From Kribbella turkmenica (GTDB taxonomy: Bacteria > Actinomycetota > Actinomycetes > Propionibacteriales > Kribbellaceae), in contig NZ_SMKR01000014.1 in the NCBI RefSeq assembly GCF_004348725.1, positions 1 to 64,000 of the forward strand: DNA of 64,000 nt, written 5' to 3'. A program made the position numbers and the translations under genes. Under the pieces are notes generated by a model that made no database searches, was not told the origin of the DNA, and saw only the letters and a program-made list of their open reading frames with translations. Numbering within the stretch: the stretch's first letter is position 1; the number at the start of each line of letters is the position of its first letter. Of this stretch, positions 1 to 7,065 are shown one piece after another.

Positions 1-22
1 GTCAGAGGGGTATAAGAGACAG
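1..22 (+). other. Residual Illumina Nextera adaptor at the contig end
   Basis: Bases 4-22 match the 19-base Tn5 mosaic end used in Nextera libraries at 17 of 19 positions (differences at 7 and 9), and bases 1-3 (GTC) match the end of the Read-1 adaptor that precedes it. The match ends at base 22 and the reading frame of the following gene continues from base 23. This is library sequence, not genome, and should be trimmed. Confidence 0.9.
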
Positions 23-1084
23 TCGCCGACCCCCCCCCCCACGCCGACACCGAAGCCGACCCCAACACCCGTCAAGCCGACACCGACCGCGAAACCGACC
101 ACCGCCTCGCCGAAGCCGGCCGGACCGGTCAAGGTCACGGTGGACATCGCCAAGCTCGACGAGGGCCGGGCTCCGCAGATCCCGCACCTGGTCGGCCGCG
201 AGGTCCGTGGCGGCGCCGGCAGCTCGATCAAGATCCCCGGCAGCGGCAACATCCTCACGATCGGGCGCCTGGACACCGCCGCCCTCGCGGTCGTGATGAC
301 GGGCGAGTCGCAGACCGAGCTGCTGAAGGTCGACGGCACCGGCGACGTCCGCCGTACGCCCGACGTGACGTCGCTGGTGACGAAGGCGGACCAGTCGGCG
401 GCGGCCTACGCGGCGAGCCGGCTGAGCAATCTCGGTGGGTCCAGGGAGAAGGGCGGCATCGTCTACGCCGAGACCGCCGGCATGAGTGGCTCGCCGAAGT
501 CGCTGGAGCTGCCGGAGGCCTGGAGCGTCCAGGTGCTCGCGTACGTCGGCAGCAAGGTCTACTACCGCGCGGACAGTGATGACACGGGCGCCTGGAAGCT
601 CTACAGCTGGGTGCCCGGTGAGTCGAGGCCTACGCTGGTCAAGACCGTCGCTTCACCGTCGGCGGTCTCACGGGACGGCCGCGTGGCTTCGTCGGTCAAC
701 TTGATCAACGACAGCGGCAGTTGCTCGTCGATGGTGGACGTCGCCTCCGGCAAGCAGTTCTCGCGGACCTGCGACTACTGGGTCACCGGATTCACGCCGG
801 ACACGGCGACCGCGGTCGGCGGACCGGCGTACGGCGACGGCTACTGCAACATGGTCCAGGTTGCGCTGGACACCCGGACGGGCAAGGTGATCCGGGAGTG
901 GAACGGCTGCTTCCTGCAGATCGGCGTCGAGGACGACCAGCACGTCCTGATCGTCGCGGTCGGCGAGGGCCAAGGCGAGGAGACCAACGTCAAGCGAGCC
1001 ATCGTCCGCTGCGATCTCACCACCGCCACCTGCGAACGAGCCACCCCGATCCTCACCGACACCTCCCTCGACCTCGGCACGTGA
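23..1084 (+). CDS. Secreted or surface beta-propeller-like protein, 5' truncated
   Basis: An open frame runs from the first genomic base to a TGA at 1082-1084, giving 353 visible residues with no start. The first 40 or so are a low-complexity Pro/Thr/Lys linker (TPTPKPTPTP-like), typical of a stretch joining a membrane anchor or N-terminal domain to an extracellular domain. The rest has repeated short strands, Gly/Asp turns and several cysteines (GSCSS, RTCDYW, GYCNM, NGCFL, VRCDL, TCER), suggesting a disulfide-stabilised beta-propeller. I do not recognise the family. The gene is cut by the contig end, so the N-terminal part (for example a kinase domain or signal peptide) is unknown. A GTG at 140 lies inside the linker and is not a credible start. 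Confidence 0.7.
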   Translation, partial: SPTPPPTPTPKPTPTPVKPTPTAKPTTASPKPAGPVKVTVDIAKLDEGRAPQIPHLVGREVRGGAGSSIKIPGSGNILTIGRLDTAALAVVMTGESQTELLKVDGTGDVRRTPDVTSLVTKADQSAAAYAASRLSNLGGSREKGGIVYAETAGMSGSPKSLELPEAWSVQVLAYVGSKVYYRADSDDTGAWKLYSWVPGESRPTLVKTVASPSAVSRDGRVASSVNLINDSGSCSSMVDVASGKQFSRTCDYWVTGFTPDTATAVGGPAYGDGYCNMVQVALDTRTGKVIREWNGCFLQIGVEDDQHVLIVAVGEGQGEETNVKRAIVRCDLTTATCERATPILTDTSLDLGT

Positions 1085-1139
1085 TCTGCCGGTAGCAGAC
1101 ATTCCCGTCGGGGGTGGGGAATCGGAGCAGACTGGCGGG

Positions 1140-1877
1140 ATGACGACGGTTGCTGTCCTGGCGGATGTTCATGGGGTGTTGCCTGCGCTGGAGGCGGTGG
1201 TGGGGGAGGACGACGTTCGGGCGGCTGATGTGGTTGTGCTGGCAGGGGACATCGCCAGTGGGCCGATGCCCGTGGAGACACTGGATTCGTTGCGGTCGCT
1301 GGGCGGGCGGGTGGTCTGGGTCCGGGGGAACGCGGATCGGGAGCTGGTCGCGATGGCTCGAGGGGAGTTCACCGGGGAGCCGCCGGACGGGGTGAGTCCT
1401 TGGGCGGCTGCGGAGTTGCGGGCCGACCAGGTGGAGTTGCTGGCGGGGCTGCCTTCGACGCACACGATCGGCGACGTGATCTTCTGTCACGCGACGCCGA
1501 GGGACGACGAGGAGCTGGTGCTGGTCGACAGTCCGATCTCCCGGTGGGCCGAGGTGTTCAGCGGGTTGCCGGACGAGATCCGGACCGTGGTCTGCGGGCA
1601 CACGCACATGCCGTTCGCGCGGCAGGTCGACCGGCGGCTCGTGGTCAACGCCGGCAGCGTCGGCATGCCGTACGGCGCTCCCGGTCCGAGCTGGGCGTTG
1701 CTGACTCCGGACGGCGTGCAGCTGCGGCGGTCAGACCTCGACAGGACGAAGGCCGCCGAGCGGATCGTCGCGGAATCGTCGTACCCGGATCGGGAGGCGT
1801 GGGTCGCCGCGTACCTGCTGTCGAACTACTCCGACACCGAGGCCCTGGAGGCGTTCAGGCCCCGCGCCGAGGGCTGA
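1140..1877 (+). CDS. Metallophosphoesterase (YfcE/MJ0936-like)
   Basis: A 245-residue calcineurin-like phosphoesterase, the usual length for the small bacterial phosphodiesterase group. The two-metal signature is visible in order: D9-x-H11 (ADVHG), GDIASG near 40, GNAD near 64 (GNHD in most relatives, so the usual His is Ala), CHATPRD near 119 and GHTHMPF near 156. The likely role is hydrolysis of a phosphodiester or phosphomonoester in the cytoplasm; the substrate cannot be read from sequence. It has no signal peptide. The next gene follows after 17 bases but appears to have its own promoter, so the two need not be co-transcribed. Confidence 0.85.
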   Translation: MTTVAVLADVHGVLPALEAVVGEDDVRAADVVVLAGDIASGPMPVETLDSLRSLGGRVVWVRGNADRELVAMARGEFTGEPPDGVSPWAAAELRADQVELLAGLPSTHTIGDVIFCHATPRDDEELVLVDSPISRWAEVFSGLPDEIRTVVCGHTHMPFARQVDRRLVVNAGSVGMPYGAPGPSWALLTPDGVQLRRSDLDRTKAAERIVAESSYPDREAWVAAYLLSNYSDTEALEAFRPRAEG

Positions 1878-1882
1878 GCGGT

Positions 1883-1888
1883 TACCGT
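1883..1888 (+). promoter_or_regulatory. -10 element for a leaderless transcript of the sensor kinase
   Basis: TACCGT fits the actinobacterial -10 consensus TANNNT and ends 6 bases before the GTG at 1895, so transcription would begin on the start codon. No good -35 or Shine-Dalgarno sequence is present. The same arrangement recurs elsewhere in the window. Confidence 0.5.
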
Positions 1889-1894
1889 CGTCAC

Positions 1895-3028
1895 GTGTTC
1901 GTGCGACGGCGGAAGCATTTCGGGACCCTGGCCGACAAGGCGACGTACGCGACTCTGCATACGGCCTCGCTGGCCACTCCACACCTGCGCGAGGGGCTGA
2001 CCCCGGCCGCGGCGGGCAAGGCTAGCCGGCACCTCCGGGACCTCCTCGGTACGGCGGCCATCGCCATCTGCGACTCGTCCGGCGTACTGGCCTGGGACGG
2101 CGTCGGCGGACCGTACGAGAGCAACCACCGCGGTGACGCCAAGGCGCTCGCCGCCGCGACGCTGCGCACCGGCCGTACGGCGGTCCTCGGCGCACATGAC
2201 GTGGCCTGCGGCGATCCCCAGTGCCCGATCCGGACGGCGGTGCTCGCGCCGATCGTCACCGAGGAGCGAGTGGTGGCCGTACTGGTGGCGTACAGCATCA
2301 AGTCGTCGGCGGCGCTGGTCCGAGCGACCGAGGAGGTCGCCCGCTGGGTGTCCGGGCAGGTCGAGCTGGCCGAGCTCAACAGGGAGCGCACCCGGGCGAT
2401 GGAGGCCGAGCTGCGGGCGCTCCGGGCGCAGATCAGCCCGCACTTCATCTACAACGCGCTGGCCGCGATCGCGTCGTTCGTGCGGACCGACCCGGAGCGG
2501 GCACGGGAGCTGCTGCTGGAGTTCGCCGACTTCTCCCGGTACGCGCTCCGGCGGGGCGGTGAGTTCACCACGCTGGCGGACGAGCTGCGGAACGTCGAGC
2601 GCTACCTGGTGCTCGAACAGGCCCGGTTCGGGGACCGGTTGAAGGTGTCGCTGCTGATCGCGCCCGAGGTGCTGCCGGTGGTGATCCCGTTCCTGGTCGT
2701 CCAGCCGCTGGTGGAGAACGCCGTCCGCCACGGTCTGGAGGGCACCACCGGCGCCGGCCGGATCACCATCCGCGCCACGGACCGAATCAACGACGCCGAG
2801 ATCAGCGTGGAGGACGACGGCTCCGGCAGTGACCCGGAGGTCATCCGGGCCGCGCTGGCGGGCCAGTCCGGAAGTGACTCGATCGGCCTCGGGAACGTCG
2901 ACGCCCGCCTGCGGCAGGTGTACGGCGACGCGTACGGCCTGGTCGTGGAGACCGCCGTGGACGCGGGCACCAAGGTGACGTTCCGGGTGCCCAAATACTC
3001 CTCGGGTGTACACGCTGTCCCGCGTTGA
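1895..3028 (+). CDS. LytS/YpdA-type sensor histidine kinase
   Basis: A 377-residue kinase. Residues about 20-145 form a GAF-like sensory region with a Cys pair (HDVACGDPQC). Residues about 170-250 are the His_kinase family (PF06580) core with ALRAQISPHFIYNAL, phospho-acceptor His near 183. A HATPase region follows with N-box VQPLVENAVRHG and G-box GLGNVDARL. No membrane segments are visible, so this is a cytoplasmic sensor. GTG 1895 is chosen because it directly follows a leaderless -10 element and gives the conserved N-terminus FVRRRKHFGTLADKATYATL; GTG 1901 is possible. The probable partner is the LytTR regulator at 5901, 2.9 kb downstream, next to the monocarboxylate symporters that the pair likely controls. 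Confidence 0.9.
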   Translation: MFVRRRKHFGTLADKATYATLHTASLATPHLREGLTPAAAGKASRHLRDLLGTAAIAICDSSGVLAWDGVGGPYESNHRGDAKALAAATLRTGRTAVLGAHDVACGDPQCPIRTAVLAPIVTEERVVAVLVAYSIKSSAALVRATEEVARWVSGQVELAELNRERTRAMEAELRALRAQISPHFIYNALAAIASFVRTDPERARELLLEFADFSRYALRRGGEFTTLADELRNVERYLVLEQARFGDRLKVSLLIAPEVLPVVIPFLVVQPLVENAVRHGLEGTTGAGRITIRATDRINDAEISVEDDGSGSDPEVIRAALAGQSGSDSIGLGNVDARLRQVYGDAYGLVVETAVDAGTKVTFRVPKYSSGVHAVPR

Positions 3029-3053
3029 CCGTGGTGGTGGTGCGAACTAGCGT
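3025..3053 (+). promoter_or_regulatory. SigA/HrdB-type promoter for fdhA
   Basis: TTGACC (3025-3030), a 17-base spacer and TAGCGT (3048-3053) give a near-consensus vegetative promoter overlapping the kinase stop codon. Predicted start is near 3060, leaving a leader of about 164 nt before the fdhA start. Confidence 0.65.
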
Positions 3054-3059
3054 CGACAG

Positions 3060-3223
3060 CGATCCCCCGATGGCGCGTGAGTATCGCCGTCGAACGGATT
3101 CGCCTGGCGGGGCAGGCGACGACTGGATCGCCTCCCAGGAGGCGATCGCAGCCCCGCGACAGCGGTTTCGCGCGGCTCCACGGCGCTCTGCGGTGGAGCC
3201 TCCTCGGAGAGGAGCGGTTACAC
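3060..3223 (+). promoter_or_regulatory. Structured 5' leader of fdhA, candidate riboswitch or attenuator
   Basis: Visible pairings: P1 TCGCCTG (3100-3106) with CAGGCGA (3113-3119), loop GCGGGG; P2 GATCGCCTCC (3126-3135) with GGAGGCGATC (3138-3147); P3 GGCTCCAC (3174-3181) with GTGGAGCC (3193-3200). The P1 loop is exactly complementary to CCCCGC at 3152-3157, allowing a pseudoknot around P2. CTCCTC (3200-3205) pairs with GAGGAG (3209-3214), which is the Shine-Dalgarno region, so this hairpin would hide the ribosome binding site. GGAGG of P2 could instead pair with CCTCC at 3199-3203, so alternative folds exist. I recognise no known riboswitch class. Pairings are seen; function is inference. 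Confidence 0.5.
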
Positions 3224-4438
3224 GTGCCAGGCAACAGGGCAGTGATCTACAAGGGACCAGGCGACGTGGCGGTCGAGACGATCGACTACCCGAGTCTGGA
3301 ACTCAAGGACGGTCCCGGAGTCAACCCGGCGAACGTGGGACGGCAGATTCCGCACGGGGCGATCCTCAAGGTCGTGGCCAGCAACATCTGTGGCAGCGAC
3401 CAGCACATGGTCCGCGGCCGGACGACGGCCCCGTCCGGGCTCGCGCTCGGTCATGAGATCACCGGTGAGGTGGCGGAGGTCGGCCGGGACGTCGAGTTCA
3501 TCAAGGTCGGCGACCTGGTCTCGGTCCCGTTCAACATCGCCTGCGGGCGGTGCATCAACTGCAAGGAGGGCAAGACCGGCGTCTGCCTGAACGTGAACCC
3601 GGATCGGCCGGGCTCGGCGTACGGGTACGTCGACATGGGCGGCTGGGTCGGCGGTCAGGCGGAGTACGCGCTCGTGCCGTACGCCGACTGGAACCTGCTC
3701 AAATTCCCCGACAAGGACCAGGCGCTGGAGAAGATCCGCGACCTGGCCATGCTGTCGGACATCTTCCCGACCGGGTACCACGGCGCCGTCACGGCCGGCG
3801 TCGGGACCGGTTCGACCGTCTACGTCGCGGGCGCGGGGCCGGTCGGCCTGGCCGCGGCCACGGCGGCGTTCCTGCTCGGCGCGGCGGTGGTCATCGTGGC
3901 CGACCTGCAGAAGGAACGGCTCGAGCAGGCGCGGAGTTTCGGCTGCGAGACGATCGACGTGTCGGAAGGTGATCCGAAGGACCAGGTCGAGCAGATCCTC
4001 GGTGTGCCGGAGGTCGACTGCGCGATCGATGCGGTCGGATTCGAGGCGCACGGCCACGGCACCGACGCACAGACCGAGCGTCCCGCCACCGTGCTGAACA
4101 CGGTCATGGACGTCACCCGCGCCGGCGGCGCGGTCGGTATCCCGGGCCTCTACGTCACCGGCGACCCTGGTGCGATCGACGAGGCCGCGAAGACCGGCTC
4201 GCTGTCGATCCGGCTGGGACTCGGCTGGGCCAAGTCGCTGTCGTTCATGACCGGGCAGTGCCCGGTCATGCGGTACAACCGCCAGTTGATGCAGGCGATC
4301 CTGCACGACCGCACGCAGATCGCGAAGAATGTGAACGCCACGGTCATTCCCTTGGACGAGGCGCCACAGGGGTACAACCAGTTCGACCAGGGCGCGGCGC
4401 GCAAGTACGTGCTCGACCCGCACGGACTGATCAAGTAG
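3224..4438 (+). CDS. fdhA: Glutathione-independent formaldehyde dehydrogenase
   Basis: A 404-residue zinc-dependent medium-chain dehydrogenase, matching the length and motifs of the Pseudomonas putida enzyme that oxidises formaldehyde to formate with tightly bound NAD and can also dismutate aldehydes. Catalytic zinc ligands are C56 (NICGSDQH) and H77 (GHE); structural zinc Cys are 107, 110, 113 and 121 (CGRCINCKEGKTGVC). The Rossmann motif AGAGPVGLA follows. GTG 3224 has the strong ribosome binding site GGAGAGGAG (3206-3214) nine bases upstream. The gene has its own promoter and long leader and ends in a strong terminator, so it is a single-gene unit. Actinobacteria usually rely on a mycothiol-dependent enzyme, so this is a parallel route for formaldehyde removal. 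Confidence 0.92.
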   Translation: MPGNRAVIYKGPGDVAVETIDYPSLELKDGPGVNPANVGRQIPHGAILKVVASNICGSDQHMVRGRTTAPSGLALGHEITGEVAEVGRDVEFIKVGDLVSVPFNIACGRCINCKEGKTGVCLNVNPDRPGSAYGYVDMGGWVGGQAEYALVPYADWNLLKFPDKDQALEKIRDLAMLSDIFPTGYHGAVTAGVGTGSTVYVAGAGPVGLAAATAAFLLGAAVVIVADLQKERLEQARSFGCETIDVSEGDPKDQVEQILGVPEVDCAIDAVGFEAHGHGTDAQTERPATVLNTVMDVTRAGGAVGIPGLYVTGDPGAIDEAAKTGSLSIRLGLGWAKSLSFMTGQCPVMRYNRQLMQAILHDRTQIAKNVNATVIPLDEAPQGYNQFDQGAARKYVLDPHGLIK

Positions 4439-4450
4439 ACGCACAGGCGG

Positions 4451-4480
4451 ACGGGAGCAGGGCGACCGCCCTGCTCCCGT
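4451..4480 (+). terminator. Rho-independent-type terminator after fdhA
   Basis: ACGGGAGCAGGGCG (4451-4464) and CGCCCTGCTCCCGT (4467-4480) form a perfect 14-bp stem 13 bases after the fdhA stop. No U-tract follows, as is usual in actinobacteria. ACGGGAGCAG recurs at 4504-4513 and could pair with the same right arm. Confidence 0.75.
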
Positions 4481-4569
4481 CGCTCCGAGTCGTGACCGGG
4501 GCGACGGGAGCAGTGACAACTCGTTGGTCATACTGCAAGGAAGGGAATCCGTCACGAGAGCGACCCTCC

Positions 4570-4761
4570 ATGGACAGTGACAGCCGGCTCGACCTCGAGT
4601 TCGCCTACACGACGTACCGGGACTGCTGTAGAGACCTCTACTCGCCGTACTACTACTGCCGGCGCCCGCTCGGCCACGACGGCGTACACGCGGCAGGCTT
4701 CGGCTCGGGCCGCGTCCGCTGGGAGCACCGGCCTGACCATGCTCCGCACCTGCTGTCCTGA
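4570..4761 (+). CDS. Small Cys/Tyr-rich protein of unknown function
   Basis: ATG 4570 opens a 63-residue frame ending 14 bases before the next gene. The protein has an acidic start, a cluster RDCCRDLYSPYYYCRR with three Cys, and two downstream His (GHDGVHAA, WEHRP). A GAGAG about 10 bases upstream is a modest ribosome binding site. The Cys/His content could bind metal, but no family is recognised. Codon use is like its neighbours and the frame is compact between the fdhA terminator and the CapA gene, which favours a real gene. Confidence 0.5.
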   Translation: MDSDSRLDLEFAYTTYRDCCRDLYSPYYYCRRPLGHDGVHAAGFGSGRVRWEHRPDHAPHLLS

Positions 4762-4775
4762 GCAAGGGCGGAAGC

Positions 4776-5891
4776 GTGGCGGGCGGCACGGTGAAGCTGT
4801 TCCTGGGCGGCGATGTGATGCTCGGCCGAGGTGTCGACCAGATGCTGCCGCACCCGGGCGACCCGGCGCTTCGGGAAAGTTCTGTCAGGGATGCCCGGAC
4901 GTACGTCGAACTCGCCGAGAGCAGGAACGGCCCGATCCAGCGACCCGTCGACCCTTCCTGGCCGTGGGGCGACGCGCTGGCGATCCTCGATCGCTTCGAG
5001 CCTGACGGACGGCTGCTGAACCTGGAGACGAGCATCACCCGCAGCGACGACTTCGCGGCCGGCAAGGGCGTCCACTACCGCATGAGCCCCGACAACGTGC
5101 CCGCTCTGTCGGCTGGCCGGCCGGATGTCTGCTCGCTCGCCAACAACCACGTCCTCGACTTCGGCATCGGCGGACTCGAGGAGACGCTCGATGCGTTGGG
5201 CACGGCCGGGATCGCGGTCGCCGGTGCGGGCCGGAACGCGGCCGCGGCGGCCCGGCCCGCGATCGTGCCGGTGGGCGACGGCGGGCGGGTCGTCGTCTTC
5301 TCCTTCGGTACGACGAGCAGCGGCGTGCCGGGCAACTGGGCAGCGGGCCCGGACCGTCCCGGCATCTCCCTGCTGCCGGATCTGTCCGGCGGCACCGCAG
5401 ACGCGATCACCGCACAGGTGTCGCAGGTCAGGAGCCGGGGTGATGTCGTCGTCGTTTCGGTGCACTGGGGATCCAACTGGGGATACGCCGTGACGCCTGA
5501 GCAGGTCAGCTTCGCGCACCGGCTTGTCGACGGCGGTGCCGACATCGTGCACGGACACTCGGCACACCACCCGCGGCCGATCGAGGTCTACCGGGGCCGG
5601 CTGGTGCTCTACAGCTGCGGAGACCTGATCGACGACTACGAAGGCATCAGAGGTTACGAGGAGTACCGCGACGATCTGCGTCTGCTCTACCTGGCCACAG
5701 TGGACCGCACGACCGGCCGGCTGACCGCGCTGCGGATGGCACCGCTGCAGACCCACAAGCTCCGGCTGCGCCCGGCCGGGCCGGCGGACAGCGCGTGGCT
5801 GTGCCGGATGTTCAACCGGATGGGTCGGCGTCACGGCACCCGTTTCGCGCTCGCCCCGGACGGGCTGCTCGACCTCATTCCTTGGCATTAG
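4776..5891 (+). CDS. CapA-family protein (PGA_cap, metallophosphatase-like)
   Basis: A 371-residue protein of the CapA/PgsA family (PF09587), related to calcineurin-like phosphoesterases and first named for poly-gamma-glutamate capsule export. Visible motifs: LFLGGDVMLGRG near 8-19, LLNLETSIT, CSLANNHVLDFG, VVVSVHWGSNWG, HGHSAHHP and LVLYSCGDLIDDY. Neither a signal peptide nor a membrane helix is visible, unlike many family members, so it is probably cytoplasmic and unlikely to be a capsule exporter itself. The GTG start has AAGGGCGGAAG just upstream. Its stop overlaps the -10 element of the next gene. No other capsule genes lie nearby. Confidence 0.85.
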   Translation: MAGGTVKLFLGGDVMLGRGVDQMLPHPGDPALRESSVRDARTYVELAESRNGPIQRPVDPSWPWGDALAILDRFEPDGRLLNLETSITRSDDFAAGKGVHYRMSPDNVPALSAGRPDVCSLANNHVLDFGIGGLEETLDALGTAGIAVAGAGRNAAAAARPAIVPVGDGGRVVVFSFGTTSSGVPGNWAAGPDRPGISLLPDLSGGTADAITAQVSQVRSRGDVVVVSVHWGSNWGYAVTPEQVSFAHRLVDGGADIVHGHSAHHPRPIEVYRGRLVLYSCGDLIDDYEGIRGYEEYRDDLRLLYLATVDRTTGRLTALRMAPLQTHKLRLRPAGPADSAWLCRMFNRMGRRHGTRFALAPDGLLDLIPWH

Positions 5892-5894
5892 TGT
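5889..5894 (+). promoter_or_regulatory. -10 element for a leaderless transcript of the LytTR regulator
   Basis: TAGTGT (fits TANNNT) ends 6 bases before ATG 5901. This supports ATG 5901 over the in-frame GTG at 5895, and suggests transcription independent of the CapA gene. Confidence 0.5.
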
Positions 5895-5900
5895 GTGCGC

Positions 5901-6650
5901 ATGGCCGACAGTCCCCTGCGCGCGCTGGTCGCGGACGACGAGGAGCCCGCGCTGGCCGAGCTGGTGTATCTGCTGACGCAGGACAGCCGGATCGGCGAGA
6001 TCAAGACCGCGTCGAACGGGCCGGACGCGCTGAAGATCCTGCAGGCCGCGGACCTGGACGTGGTGTTCTGCGACATCAAGATGCCCGGCCTGACCGGGAT
6101 CGACCTGGCGCAGGTGCTGTCCAAGTTCCGCCACCCGCGTCCGCAGATCGTCTTCGTCACGGCCTACGACGAGCACGCGGTGGCGGCGTTCGAGCTCGAG
6201 GCGACCGACTACGTGATGAAGCCGGTCCGAGCCGAGCGGCTGTCCGAAGCCGTCCGCCGGGTCGTCACGGCCGGCGCACCGGCCGCGCTGCAGAGCGCGG
6301 ACGAGACCGACGACGAGGTGATCCCGGTCGAGCTGGCCGGCGTCACCCGGTTCGTCCAGCGCTCGACGGTCCGGTACGTCGAGGCGCAGGGCGACTACGC
6401 CCGCCTGCACACCGGGCAGAACTCGCATCTGGTCCGGATCCCGCTGAGCACGCTGGAGGACCGCTGGCGCGACTCCGGGTTCACCCGGATCCACCGCAGT
6501 ACGCTGGTCGCCCTCGCGCACGTGGACGAGATGCGCGTCGACGGCGGCCGGTGCGCGGTCCGCGTCGGCGGCGACTGGCTGCCGGTGAGCCGCCGCCACA
6601 CCCGCGAGCTCCGCGACCTGCTGGTCCGGTCGACGTCGCTGCGCGGCTGA
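5901..6650 (+). CDS. LytTR-family response regulator
   Basis: A 249-residue DNA-binding regulator. The receiver domain spans about 1-120, with acidic residues D12/D13 (VADDEEPAL), phospho-acceptor D58 (FCDIKMPG) and the conserved K in TDYVMKPV. A LytTR domain follows from about 140 (RYVEAQGDYARLHT, FTRIHRSTLVAL, LPVSRRHTREL). LytTR proteins bind imperfect direct repeats upstream of few targets, often transporters. The kinase at 1895 is the likely partner although three genes lie between them. The downstream small membrane protein and symporters are the likely targets. No separate phosphatase or sensor is adjacent. Confidence 0.92.
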   Translation: MADSPLRALVADDEEPALAELVYLLTQDSRIGEIKTASNGPDALKILQAADLDVVFCDIKMPGLTGIDLAQVLSKFRHPRPQIVFVTAYDEHAVAAFELEATDYVMKPVRAERLSEAVRRVVTAGAPAALQSADETDDEVIPVELAGVTRFVQRSTVRYVEAQGDYARLHTGQNSHLVRIPLSTLEDRWRDSGFTRIHRSTLVALAHVDEMRVDGGRCAVRVGGDWLPVSRRHTRELRDLLVRSTSLRG

Positions 6651-6661
6651 GGACGGCCGGG

Positions 6662-7042
6662 ATGAGTACGCCGGAGGGACCGCGCCGGGTCCGGGTGACG
6701 AGCCCGCGGACGAGTGCCGCCCGCCGGCCGATCACCCCGACCGGCACCCGGGAGATCGACGAGCAGACCCGGCTCGGCGAGGTCTACATGCACTCGCTGA
6801 TCCAGTCCCAGCTGCGGCTCGCGCTGGCCGTCATCGGCGGCGCGACAGTGCTCCTCGGCGGCATCCCGCTGCTGTTCGCACTGGTCCCGGCCACGCGCAC
6901 CCTGGACGTGCTCGGCGTACCGCTGCCGTGGGTGATCCTCGGCGTCGCGGTCTACCCGGTCGTGTACGTCGCCGCCCGCGTCTACGTCCGCAACGCGGAG
7001 CGGATCGAGGCGGAGTTCACCGAGTTCGTCGGACGGCAGTAG
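6662..7042 (+). CDS. Two-helix membrane protein, symporter partner
   Basis: A 126-residue protein with a basic, disordered N-terminus (about 45 residues), then two hydrophobic helices (LRLALAVIGGATVLLGGIPL and VPLPWVILGVAVYPVVYVAA) and a short charged C-terminus. ATG 6662 sits 11 bases after the regulator stop. It occupies the place that DUF485 proteins hold before acetate-type symporters and has the same helix-turn-helix-in-membrane layout, but it is not an obvious DUF485 member. It is probably co-translated with the symporter that follows after 23 bases and may assist its assembly or regulation. Confidence 0.75.
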   Translation: MSTPEGPRRVRVTSPRTSAARRPITPTGTREIDEQTRLGEVYMHSLIQSQLRLALAVIGGATVLLGGIPLLFALVPATRTLDVLGVPLPWVILGVAVYPVVYVAARVYVRNAERIEAEFTEFVGRQ

Positions 7043-7065
7043 TGCCTGCCGGTGGGAGGCACTGA

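Noticed and set aside
29-42. C-rich run near the contig start as a biological signal
   Set aside because: It codes for Pro within a Pro/Thr linker and adjoins the adaptor; run length may also be a sequencing artefact.
140-142. GTG as the start of the first gene
   Set aside because: The frame is open to the contig end and the upstream residues form a typical Pro/Thr linker; the gene is truncated rather than starting here.
5895-5897. GTG start for the LytTR regulator
   Set aside because: The -10 element TAGTGT at 5889-5894 ends immediately before it, and leaderless starts here have 6-8 bases between; ATG 5901 fits.
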